This document shows positions 34,249 to 41,883 of a stretch of DNA of 64,000 nucleotides, in pieces. The position numbers were made by a program, and so were the translations under genes. This DNA is from an uncultured Ruminiclostridium sp. Its GTDB lineage: Bacteria; Bacillota; Clostridia; Oscillospirales; Ruminococcaceae. The notes beneath the pieces are model-generated. The model worked only from the letters and a program-made list of their open reading frames with translations, did no database searches and was not told where the DNA came from. Position 1 is the stretch's first letter; every line of letters begins with the position of its first letter. The stretch covers positions 1 through 64,000 of the forward strand of contig CANQIB010000001.1 in assembly GCA_947623915.1 (NCBI GenBank). Reading direction: 5' to 3'.

Positions 34249-35720
34249 TGGGTAGAAAGGTACTTGCGATAGATTTCGGCGCGTCCAGCGGGCGAGCGAT
34301 AATAGGCTCGCTTGAGGGAGAAAAGCTCTCCCTCACCGAAATACACAGATTTTCAAACGACCCCGTGATACTCGGCGGTACTATGTACTGGGATGTGCTG
34401 AGGCTGTTTCACGAGATAAAACAAAGTCTGATAAAGTCCAAGGAGTACGGCAGGATAGACAGCATCGCCATTGACACTTGGGGAGTGGATTTCGGACTTT
34501 TGGACAAGGACGGCAGGCTGCTGGAAAATCCCGTGCATTACCGCGACGGCAGGACTGCCGGTATGACGGAAAAAGCGTTCGGCCTTATCGGAAAGGACGA
34601 ATTGTACGCCGCCACGGGAAACCAGATAATGGAGATAAACACCGCTTTTCAGCTGCTGTCACTGGCGGAAAACCGCCCCGAACTGCTTGAAAGAGCGGAT
34701 AAGCTGCTTATGATGCCGGATCTGTTTGCTTATTTTCTTTGCGGGAGCAAGCGGGCGGAGCTTTCCATAGCGTCCACCACGCAGCTTTTCGACCAGGGAA
34801 AAAGGGACTGGGCATACGAGGTAGCGGACAGGCTCGGTATCAAGCGCACCCTGCTGCCAAAGGTCGCGGAGAGCGGCAGCGTTCTCGGAAAGCTCTCCGA
34901 CGAGATCTGCGAGGAGCTGGATATACCTCCCTGCGACGTGATAGCGGTCTGCGGACATGACACTCAGTCGGCGCTTGCGGCGGTACCCGCTGAAGAAAAG
35001 GATTTTGCCTTTTTGTCAAGCGGCACATGGTCGCTGCTCGGCACGGAGCTCGACGCCCCCGTGATAAGCGAAAGCTCCGCCGCGCTGAACGTGACCAACG
35101 AGCAGGGCTACGGCAAAAAAACGTCCTTGCTGAAAAACATAATCGGTCTGTGGCTGATACAGGAGAGCCGCCGTCAATGGATAAGGGAAGGGAAGAATTA
35201 CAGCTTTGCCGAGCTGGAAACCGCCGCAAAGGCGGCTGAGCCTTTTTACTGCTTTATCGACCCCGACGCGCCGGAATTTACCCCCGCAGGAAATATCCCG
35301 CGCAGGATACGCGAATATTGTGTGCGCACAGGTCAGAAATCTCCGGATACCGTAGGGCAGACCATGAGATGTATATATGAGAGCCTTGCTTTAAAATACC
35401 GCGCCGCCGTCGGTCAGCTGGAAAAGTGTACGGGCAAAAAATTCGGCACTTTGTACGTCATAGGCGGAGGCACTAAGGATAAATTCCTTTCGGAGCTTAC
35501 CGCGTCGGCGTGCAATATGACCGTGTCCGCCGGACCTACCGAGGCTACCGCCTTGGGCAACATAGCGGTACAGCTCATCTGCCACGGCGAGATAGCCGAC
35601 CTTTCCCACGCAAGGCGGATCATTTCAAAAAGCGAAGAGGTAAGCCGCTTTTATCCCGCCGATACAAAGCTGTGGGATGAGGCTTATGAGCGCTTTTGTA
35701 AAGTTACGGGACTTTTGTGA
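34248..35720 (+). CDS. fucK: L-fuculokinase (rhamnulokinase-like FGGY kinase)
   Basis: This kinase phosphorylates L-fuculose at C1. It is 490 residues of the FGGY fold: AIDFGASSGRAIIG, SIAIDTWGVDFGLLD, CGHDTQSALAAVP, FLSSGTWSLLGTEL and YVIGGGTKDKFLSELTA. The sequence is closer in feel to RhaB than to enteric FucK, a common situation in Firmicutes fucose operons. The neighbours FucI, FucU and FucA argue for L-fuculose as the substrate. Confidence 0.9.
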   Translation: MGRKVLAIDFGASSGRAIIGSLEGEKLSLTEIHRFSNDPVILGGTMYWDVLRLFHEIKQSLIKSKEYGRIDSIAIDTWGVDFGLLDKDGRLLENPVHYRDGRTAGMTEKAFGLIGKDELYAATGNQIMEINTAFQLLSLAENRPELLERADKLLMMPDLFAYFLCGSKRAELSIASTTQLFDQGKRDWAYEVADRLGIKRTLLPKVAESGSVLGKLSDEICEELDIPPCDVIAVCGHDTQSALAAVPAEEKDFAFLSSGTWSLLGTELDAPVISESSAALNVTNEQGYGKKTSLLKNIIGLWLIQESRRQWIREGKNYSFAELETAAKAAEPFYCFIDPDAPEFTPAGNIPRRIREYCVRTGQKSPDTVGQTMRCIYESLALKYRAAVGQLEKCTGKKFGTLYVIGGGTKDKFLSELTASACNMTVSAGPTEATALGNIAVQLICHGEIADLSHARRIISKSEEVSRFYPADTKLWDEAYERFCKVTGLL

Positions 35721-35733
35721 AAGGAAGAGATAA

Positions 35734-36168
35734 ATGCTTAAAAATATCCCCGCGATACTTTCTCCTGAGCTGCTTAAAACGCTCTGCGAGATGGGACACA
35801 GCGACCGCATAGTAATAGCGGACGGAAATTTCCCCAGCGAGAGCATAGGCAAAAATTCCAAGGTGATACGCTGTGACGGACACGGCGTTCCCGAACTTTT
35901 GGACGCGATACTTACGCTGTTTCCGCTGGATACCTATGTAGATAAGCCTGTCAGCCTTATGCAGGTCATGGCGGGAGATACCGCAAAAACTCCCATATGG
36001 GAGGAATACAAACGTATAATAGCGAAATACGACCCCCGCGGCGCGGCGACCGTGGGCGAGATAGAGCGCTTTGCTTTTTACGAGGAGGCAAAAAAAGCGT
36101 ATGCCGTTATAGCCACCGGCGAAAAGGCGGTATATGCGAATATCATGCTCCAAAAGGGAGTCGTATAA
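35734..36168 (+). CDS. fucU: L-fucose mutarotase (FucU/RbsD family)
   Basis: This 144-residue protein interconverts alpha and beta anomers of fucose. Family features are LKTLCEMGHSDRIVIADGNFP with the catalytic His, and YAVIATGEKAVYANIMLQKGVV at the C-terminus. It starts 13 bases after fucK with GGAAGAG as ribosome site. Confidence 0.93.
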   Translation: MLKNIPAILSPELLKTLCEMGHSDRIVIADGNFPSESIGKNSKVIRCDGHGVPELLDAILTLFPLDTYVDKPVSLMQVMAGDTAKTPIWEEYKRIIAKYDPRGAATVGEIERFAFYEEAKKAYAVIATGEKAVYANIMLQKGVV

Positions 36169-36190
36169 TTTTTTAAAGGAGGACAATGAT

Positions 36191-36865
36191 ATGTATGAGG
36201 AAATAAAGGATCAGATAGTGGACATTTGCCACAAGCTGTGGCAAAAGGGCTGGGTAGCCGCAAACGACGGCAACATAACCGTAAAGGTCGGCGAAAATAA
36301 ATATCTCGCCACTCAGACGGGAGTGAGCAAGGCGTTTATCACGCCGGATAAGATAGGACTTATAGACGGTGATTTTAACATACTCGACGCAAAAGAGGGC
36401 TGGAAGCCCTCGTCCGAGGTAAAAATGCACCTGCGCTGCTATCGGGAGCGCCCCGACGTCGGAGCGGTCGTACACGCGCACCCTCCCGTTTCCACGGGAT
36501 TTGCCTGCGCTCATCTTCCGATGGACGATTACTGCATGATAGAAACCGTTATCGCGGTAGGATCGATACCGCTGACGCCTTACGGAACGCCGTCCACTTA
36601 TGAAGTACCCGACGCGATAACGCCGTATTTAAAGGACCATGACTGTATGCTGCTTGAAAATCACGGAGCGCTTACCGTAGGCGCGGACCTTATCACCGCA
36701 TACTACAGAATGGAAACCATGGAATTGCAGGCGCATATCTCTCTGGTAGCGCGGCTGTTGGGCGGAGTGAAGGACATTTCGCGCGAAAATATCGACCGCC
36801 TTATCGGTATGAGAGAGCAGTACGGCGTGACCGGTAAGCACCCCGGTTATAAAAAATATCAATAA
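36191..36865 (+). CDS. fucA: L-fuculose-phosphate aldolase
   Basis: This zinc class II aldolase of 224 residues splits fuculose-1-phosphate into DHAP and lactaldehyde. It shows GWVAANDGNITVKV, TQTGVSKAFITP, VHAHPPVSTGFA (zinc His pair) and LLENHGALTVGADL (third His). The ATG at 36191 follows AAAGGAGGACA; a frame opening at 36134 is rejected. It is the last gene of the operon. No lactaldehyde reductase or fucose permease is adjacent. Confidence 0.96.
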   Translation: MYEEIKDQIVDICHKLWQKGWVAANDGNITVKVGENKYLATQTGVSKAFITPDKIGLIDGDFNILDAKEGWKPSSEVKMHLRCYRERPDVGAVVHAHPPVSTGFACAHLPMDDYCMIETVIAVGSIPLTPYGTPSTYEVPDAITPYLKDHDCMLLENHGALTVGADLITAYYRMETMELQAHISLVARLLGGVKDISRENIDRLIGMREQYGVTGKHPGYKKYQ

Positions 36866-36931
36866 TATTTTCCGCCGTATTTAAACCGTAAAATTCTTCG
36901 GCACGGCGAACGGTAAAAAGGAGGATACGGA

Positions 36932-36982
36932 GTGTATCTGTTTATGCTGCTTTGCAGCGTTTTTGCTCCATGCAGGGTTTGA
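36932..36982 (+). CDS. Possible 16-residue leader peptide before MFS gene
   Basis: GTG at 36932 follows AAAAGGAGG at good spacing and encodes MYLFMLLCSVFAPCRV, then TGA. The stop overlaps the first arm of a hairpin (36981-36988) that precedes the exporter gene. This is the layout of ribosome-controlled attenuators of antibiotic efflux genes. The peptide could be chance; only the ribosome site and position support it. Confidence 0.4.
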   Translation: MYLFMLLCSVFAPCRV

Positions 36983-37056
36983 GGACACCGCATGGAGGAT
37001 AAGACGGGCATACCGAAACCGACTTGGGCTCGATTTCCGCATACCTAAGTGTCCTC
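36981..37056 (+). promoter_or_regulatory. Hairpin region in the MFS leader
   Basis: Outer arms GAGGACAC (36981-36988) and GTGTCCTC (37049-37056) enclose a stretch related to the hairpin at 52811-52857, sharing CCGAAACCGACTTGGG (37013-37028) and CCGCATACCT. It lies 53 bases before the exporter ATG and starts at the leader-peptide stop. Confidence 0.5.
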
Positions 37057-37109
37057 GGACTTTGCATAATTTTATTGTAATACTGCATTTAAAAGGAGCA
37101 AAGTCAAAA

Positions 37110-38396
37110 ATGAAAATTTCAAATATAAAAAAACTGAAAGATTATCTGATACTCTGGAGTACACAGTCGCTGTCGGCTTTAGGCAGCGGAATGACCGGCT
37201 ATGCGCTGGTCATGTGGCTCTATCTTAAAACAGGTTCCGCGTTGGAAACGGCGTTGCTGTCGGTATGTTCATATGCACCGTATGTTATTATGAGCATATT
37301 TGCCGGAGCGTTGGTGGACAGGTGGAACAAAAAGCGCACTATGCTGGTTTGCGACGCGGCGGCGGCGCTGACCCCGCTCGCGGTACTTCTGCTGATAAAG
37401 ACAGACTCGCTGTGCGCGTGGCATTTGTATATACTCAACGCGTTGAACGGGTTGATGAATACCGTACAGCAGCCCGCGAGCGAGGCGGCGTCCACTATTC
37501 TGATACCCGAAGAATACTACCAAAAAACGAGCGGACTGCGCTCGTTCTCACAGTCGCTCGTGTCTGTTCTGACTCCCGTGCTTGCGGCGTCGCTGTTCGC
37601 TTTTTTCGGGATAGACGCGGTGATAGCGGTAGATCTTGGTACGTTTGCGGCGGCATTTGTTGCGTTAGCTTTTTTGATACGCATACCCGAAAGCAAAACG
37701 GAGCAAAAGTCGGAAAAGCTGCTGCGTTCCGCCAAAGACGGGCTGCTGTGGCTCAAACGCGAGCCTTTGATATCGAATTTGATAATTTTTCTCGCGTGCA
37801 TAAATTTTTTCGCCTCGATATACGACGCTGCGCTGCCCGCAATGCTTTTGTCAAAGCCGAACGGCGGAGAAACGGTGCTGGGAGCGGTGAACGCCTGCGT
37901 AGGCGCGGCGTCGCTGGCGGGAAGTGTAATCGCCGCGTTTGCGCCCGTTCCGAAAAACCGCGTGAGAGTTATCTGCCTTACTCTGCTGTTTTCGATGGGT
38001 ACGGAAAATTTCTTTCTGGCATTCGGCAACACCCCGCTGTTATGGTGCGTCGGCGCGGTGCTTGGTTGGGCGGTCATACCATTGATGAACGCGAATATGG
38101 ACGTGATATTCCGCACGACTATACCGCTTGAGATGCAGGGTCGTGTTTACGCTTGCAGGAACACGCTGCAATTTTTTACCATACCGCTCGGCTTGCTTGC
38201 GGGAGGATTTTTGACGGACAGCGTGTTTGAACCGTTGGCAGCGTCGTTAGCTCCAAACGGTTTTGCGGCGGAGCTTTTCGGCAGGGAAAAGGGTTCGGGC
38301 GCGGCTATGCTGTTTTGCGCGGTCGGCGTCGCCGGAGTGTTGGTGTCGGTTTTCTTTTTATTTAAACTCAGAAAATACGGTCGAACCGATAAATAA
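37110..38396 (+). CDS. MFS efflux transporter
   Basis: This 428-residue protein has about twelve membrane helices and resembles the macrolide/multidrug exporter group of the major facilitator superfamily. The loop 2-3 motif is FAGALVDRWNKKRTMLVCD; EMQGRVYACRNTLQFFTIPLG is typical of this subgroup. The ATG at 37110 has AAAAGGAGC. A longer frame from 36963 runs through the leader hairpin and is rejected. A possible leader peptide and hairpin upstream suggest induction by a ribosome-acting drug, which is inference. Confidence 0.9.
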   Translation: MKISNIKKLKDYLILWSTQSLSALGSGMTGYALVMWLYLKTGSALETALLSVCSYAPYVIMSIFAGALVDRWNKKRTMLVCDAAAALTPLAVLLLIKTDSLCAWHLYILNALNGLMNTVQQPASEAASTILIPEEYYQKTSGLRSFSQSLVSVLTPVLAASLFAFFGIDAVIAVDLGTFAAAFVALAFLIRIPESKTEQKSEKLLRSAKDGLLWLKREPLISNLIIFLACINFFASIYDAALPAMLLSKPNGGETVLGAVNACVGAASLAGSVIAAFAPVPKNRVRVICLTLLFSMGTENFFLAFGNTPLLWCVGAVLGWAVIPLMNANMDVIFRTTIPLEMQGRVYACRNTLQFFTIPLGLLAGGFLTDSVFEPLAASLAPNGFAAELFGREKGSGAAMLFCAVGVAGVLVSVFFLFKLRKYGRTDK

Positions 38397-38400
38397 TAAA

Positions 38401-38430
38401 CGAGCCGTCGGACAAATGTCCGACGGCTCG
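38401..38430. terminator. Terminator hairpin after MFS gene
   Basis: A 14-bp stem (CGAGCCGTCGGACA / TGTCCGACGGCTCG) lies 5 bases past the MFS stop. An identical 30-bp copy is at 38635-38664 on the far side of the repeat. Confidence 0.75.
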
Positions 38431-38433
38431 GCT

Positions 38434-38632
38434 CAGCTTGTCGAAAATTCCTCCCTACGGTCGGATTTTCCGACAAGCTGACAAAAAATCGGCGATACCG
38501 CATAAGCGGTATCGCTCGATTTTTGCCGCGCTTTGCGCGGCTCTTATCAAACTTGAGGGTGAAAACCCTGATGGTTTTCCCCTCAAACTCCTCTTTCCTT
38601 CCGCTTTATATCGACCTTTTTCTACAGTCTGA
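38434..38632 (+). repeat. Interspersed hairpin repeat, copy C (full length)
   Basis: This matches copy B at 2109-2306 nearly base for base, including the CAGCTTGTC inverted repeat, the ACCGCATAAGCGGT hairpin, the GCCGCGC-TTT-GCGCGGC hairpin, the TTGAGGG...CCCTCAA hairpin and the tail TCGACCTTTTTCTACA. It lies between the 3' ends of the convergent MFS and lipoprotein genes. A 64-codon minus-strand frame is not a gene. Confidence 0.85.
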
Positions 38633-38634
38633 AA

Positions 38635-38664
38635 CGAGCCGTCGGACAAATGTCCGACGGCTCG
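38635..38664. terminator. Second identical terminator hairpin flanking repeat copy C
   Basis: These 30 bases are identical to 38401-38430. It ends 14 bases from the stop of the minus-strand lipoprotein gene and serves as its terminator. The duplication brackets the repeat. Confidence 0.75.
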
Positions 38665-38678
38665 GCTCGTACTTAGGT

Positions 38679-39326
38679 TTATTTTATTTCTATGCTGTCT
38701 ATCAGCGCGGTTATCATATCCGAAAAACCGTCGTCCCAGCCGCCCTGCGAGAAAGAAAGCGTGTACAGCGTTTCGCCCGACTGTATCTCATATTGATAAA
38801 TGACGGTATCCGTCGTCATCATCGAATACTTGCCGGATATGTTCATATATACGGCGGGCTTTCCTTTTATGTCGGTATGCTGAAAGTCAATAAGCTGAAA
38901 ATCCGTCATCATCGTTTCGTAAGTTCCCGCCATTTGCTCCTGTGTAACGTCCTCGACACTGGAATATGTGGCGGTAGAGATGAGATTAAAGGTGTTATTT
39001 ACCGAATCTTCGTTTTCAAACTGGAAAGCGACGCCGTTGTCGGTCATTTCCCAGCCTTCGGGAACGTCAAAGGAAAAAGTGTTGTCCGGCAGGGAAAACC
39101 TGCCGTTTTCAATATATTTATGCTCTTCCTCTACTGCGGAGGTTTCGGGCGGCGCGTCGGTTTGCGAGCTTTCCGCCGTGGTCTGCGCTTCGCTGTATTC
39201 GGAGGAAACATCGGGCTGTGAAACGGTCGAGCTTTGCTCCGTGCCGACTTTTTCGCACCCGGCTGATAATAGGGTGAACGAAATTAAAAGACTAACTCCT
39301 ATCCGGCTGCAAATGTATCTTTTCAT
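38679..39326 (-). CDS. Lipoprotein with PsbP/DUF1795-like domain
   Basis: This 215-residue exported lipoprotein has a signal ending LLSAGC and a Ser/Thr/Glu-rich linker (~28-70). A beta-rich domain follows (FSLPDNTFSFDVPEGWEMTD...QFENEDS), like small PsbP-fold lipoproteins of Clostridia. Function is unknown. The ATG at 39326 is 7 bases from AAGGAG; the ATG at 39332 is too close to it. No operon partner. Confidence 0.8.
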   Translation of the reverse strand: MKRYICSRIGVSLLISFTLLSAGCEKVGTEQSSTVSQPDVSSEYSEAQTTAESSQTDAPPETSAVEEEHKYIENGRFSLPDNTFSFDVPEGWEMTDNGVAFQFENEDSVNNTFNLISTATYSSVEDVTQEQMAGTYETMMTDFQLIDFQHTDIKGKPAVYMNISGKYSMMTTDTVIYQYEIQSGETLYTLSFSQGGWDDGFSDMITALIDSIEIK

Positions 39327-39405
39327 AAACATTCTCCTTAAAATAAGATAAAATCATTCTATCATAATATGCGTAAAATGTCAATGAAAATCCGATGAAA
39401 ACGTA

Positions 39406-39434
39406 TTGACAATTTACAAAATGTGTGATAAAAT
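39406..39434 (+). promoter_or_regulatory. ssrA promoter
   Basis: TTGACA (39406-39411), 17-bp spacer and TAAAAT (39429-39434) lie about 29 bases before the mature tmRNA 5' end. Confidence 0.8.
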
Positions 39435-39462
39435 TACCGTTGCGCACACATTCGCGCCATAC

Positions 39463-39812
39463 GGGGCCGTAAAGGTTTCGACGGGGGCGATGAAGCCGGT
39501 CAAGCACGCAGAGTCCGCCTGAGCTCTTCAAAACGGGCAATTTAAAATTAAACGCAGACAACAGATCTGAGTTAGCAGCTGCCTAACGGCACTGCCGTCC
39601 GCACGGGAAACGCTGCGATCCCGTATCGGGCGTCGATCAGCAGCCAACATCTTCGGTGAGAGCCTTGCAGCCGTCGATGTATCAAAGGGCTACCGAAACG
39701 GTTATCCTGTAAGCCGGAGCGCCGCGAGGGAATTTTAAAAGACTTAATAAGCGTGTAGAAAAGCCGTCGGACTTGCTTTCGGACAGGGGTTCAATTCCCC
39801 TCGGCTCCACCA
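39463..39812 (+). ncRNA. ssrA: tmRNA (ssrA)
   Basis: tmRNA rescues stalled ribosomes and tags the nascent chain for proteolysis. The tRNA-like domain is closed by GGGGCCG (39463) and CGGCTCC-A-CCA (ending 39812). The 5' part has the typical GTAAAGGTTTCGACGGGG; the T-arm is GGGGTTCAATTCCCC. The tag frame ends NADNRSELAAA followed by TAA (about 39583). The 3' end is also the attachment site of the adjoining island. Confidence 0.97.
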
Positions 39813-41607
39813 ATGCTCCCACATCCGTATATACGGGTGTGGGAGGTTTTTGTAGCGGGTGGGTAGGCTGATTACTTCGGACAGAATTCTGAATATCCTT
39901 TATGCGGTTATTAAATTTTTCTATGATCCGGTGCGAATTGTCGGGTTTTGTGTTATGGTAAAATGTGAATTTTTTTATATTTTCATATAACCCGATTTCG
40001 TCATCCGTGTAAGGGCATTTAGTCATAGCTGTTTCTCTGCTTATTGCTACTGTATGTATATATAGATTATTTTTTAGCTCCTCGTCCTCGTATAAAAGCG
40101 TGGCAGGCACCCTAAAGGTGACTGCCACGCTTTCATTTGTAACTTCGATACATTCTATATACTGTGATAGTATATATTTTAGATTTGCAAGGTTCTGAGG
40201 ATCGCTGAGGTTGTTCCTTAGCTTATTAAGTGCCTTTTCGACTTCAGCCTCCGTAACATTTCTAATGCTTAGCTCTTTCTTATACTGCTCTATAATCTCC
40301 GATGTGTCTTTTATGTTCTGCTCACATTCCTGATACTTAGCGGAAAGCGTGCCGGTAATACCGGTCTGAGAAATAGCATTTACAAGATTGTCCCTTATTT
40401 GGGTAAGCTCGGCAAGGTGCAAGGCTGCATTATTCAGCTTGATATTGTCTGAGCTATTGTTAAGCTGCTCATTTATAGAAGCGGTTATTATAGAAATGCT
40501 GTTATCGTTGAAAAACTCTTTGAAGAACAGTCCTATAACCCAATCCTCTATATACTTGCATTGTATCTCCTTACAACCGCAGTTATGCTTATTTTCTCTG
40601 CTATTACAGCGGTAAGTATAGTATACCAAAGGACGGTTCCTATACCTCTTTACATTGCCATGCAGCCTTCCTCCGCAGCACCCACAGCGCAGAAGTCCCG
40701 AAAGGAGATATTGATGTCTGATACTGTTTTCCTTCAAATGCCTCATGGCTTTTCTAATCGAGTTCGCTTTGTCCCATAATTGTTCCGAAACTATTGCCGG
40801 ACAGCCGTTTGGTATCCTTATTATTTCGCTGTCCGACTTAAACTCGTGATTGTTTCGTACACCGCAATTAGCGGAGGAACGCTTATTAAAGCAGAATTCG
40901 CCTTTGTATTTCTCGTTTATTATTATCTCATAAAGGCTGTTTTTACCAAATTCTTTTCCCTTTTTTGTCTTATAGCCTTGCGCATTTAAGTGCCTGATAA
41001 TAGTATCATACCCTTTGCCTTCCGCCATCATTTGAAATATTATCCGTACTGCCTGAGCCTCATTTGGGTTTATAACCATCTTTTTGTCTACGACGTCATA
41101 TCCTAACGGCGGTTTGCCTCCTGTCCATAAGCACTTTAAGGCGTTTTCTTTCAGCCCTTTCATTACCTCCCTTCCGAGATTTACCGAATAGAAGTCGCTA
41201 ATACCGAAAATCAAGCTCTCCAGCAATATACTCTCAGGTGTGTCATCAAGCGGTTCAAGAACGCTTATCAGCCTTACCCCTCTTCTTTTAAGCTCGTTTT
41301 TGTAAAGTATCGCGTCGTTCATATTCCTTGCGAAGCGGTCGAATTTGTGTACTATAACCGCCTCAAAATCTCCATTGGCTGAATCGCTTATCATACGCAA
41401 AAATTCTTCTCGCCTGTCATTTGTGCCTGTTTTTGCCCGGTCACAATACTCCTCGACCACCTCGATAGAATGCTTGCCGCAGTATTCGTGCATGGCACGA
41501 AGCTGCGCGTCAATAGACATATCCCGTTGGTTTTCGCTTGAATAGCGTGCATATAGCGCCGCTTTTCTTATGTCGTTTAAATTAAGTAGTTTTTTTCTTC
41601 TTTTCAT
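39682..41607 (-). CDS. Large serine recombinase (integrase of the ssrA island)
   Basis: This site-specific recombinase is 641 residues in the integrated form. It has a resolvase domain with catalytic Ser in ALYARYSSENQ (about residue 24), the DRFARN helix, a recombinase domain (GKPPLGYDVVDKK) and a zinc ribbon (GLLRCGCCGGRL ... YRCNSRENKHNCGC). A coiled-coil stretch follows. The frame crosses attL and continues about 43 codons through antisense ssrA, ending ITVSVAL. The island-encoded part ends at about GALVEP. In the excised circle the frame would close after NDKE. It starts with GGAAAGGAC upstream. Confidence 0.93.
   Translation of the reverse strand: MKRRKKLLNLNDIRKAALYARYSSENQRDMSIDAQLRAMHEYCGKHSIEVVEEYCDRAKTGTNDRREEFLRMISDSANGDFEAVIVHKFDRFARNMNDAILYKNELKRRGVRLISVLEPLDDTPESILLESLIFGISDFYSVNLGREVMKGLKENALKCLWTGGKPPLGYDVVDKKMVINPNEAQAVRIIFQMMAEGKGYDTIIRHLNAQGYKTKKGKEFGKNSLYEIIINEKYKGEFCFNKRSSANCGVRNNHEFKSDSEIIRIPNGCPAIVSEQLWDKANSIRKAMRHLKENSIRHQYLLSGLLRCGCCGGRLHGNVKRYRNRPLVYYTYRCNSRENKHNCGCKEIQCKYIEDWVIGLFFKEFFNDNSISIITASINEQLNNSSDNIKLNNAALHLAELTQIRDNLVNAISQTGITGTLSAKYQECEQNIKDTSEIIEQYKKELSIRNVTEAEVEKALNKLRNNLSDPQNLANLKYILSQYIECIEVTNESVAVTFRVPATLLYEDEELKNNLYIHTVAISRETAMTKCPYTDDEIGLYENIKKFTFYHNTKPDNSHRIIEKFNNRIKDIQNSVRSNQPTHPLQKPPTPVYTDVGALVEPRGIEPLSESKSDGFSTRLLSLLKFPRGAPAYRITVSVAL
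39801..39812 (+). repeat. attL: ssrA 3'-end direct repeat
   Basis: TCGGCTCCACCA, the last 12 bases of ssrA, is repeated at 49497-49508. Confidence 0.85.
39816..39851 (+). terminator. Terminator downstream of ssrA, inside the island edge
   Basis: The stem CTCCCACAT-CCGT / ACGG-GTGTGGGAG is followed by GTTTTT. It terminates tmRNA transcription, and the recombinase frame reads through it on the other strand. Confidence 0.8.
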
Positions 41608-41703
41608 TGTAAAAGTCCTTTCCGTTATATTTTTGTAATAATATATATTTATTTTTTGCGTTGCTTCGGATTACCGGGAAGTAACCCGAAGCAACGCAGA
41701 AGA

Positions 41704-41868
41704 CTAATGTTGGATAAATAAATCGATAAGAACACTTACTACAGGCTTGAAAAATTGCTTGTCCTCTATTAAGGTTTCTGAAACTTTAGCATTATAGTCG
41801 TTAGGGCTTTTGCTTTGAGAAAGCAATTTTTCTCGACTTGATGTAAGCGTTATTTTTTGGATGTACAT
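41704..41868 (-). CDS. Small island protein (54 aa)
   Basis: This short frame begins MYIQKITLTSSREKLLSQS and ends VLIDLFIQH. It has AAGGAGAA at 8 bases from its ATG. It lies between the helicase-like gene and the recombinase on the same strand. No known domain; helical, mixed charge. It could be a recombinase-associated factor, as small ORFs often sit here. Confidence 0.6.
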   Translation of the reverse strand: MYIQKITLTSSREKLLSQSKSPNDYNAKVSETLIEDKQFFKPVVSVLIDLFIQH

Positions 41869-41883
41869 AAGTTGTTCTCCTTA

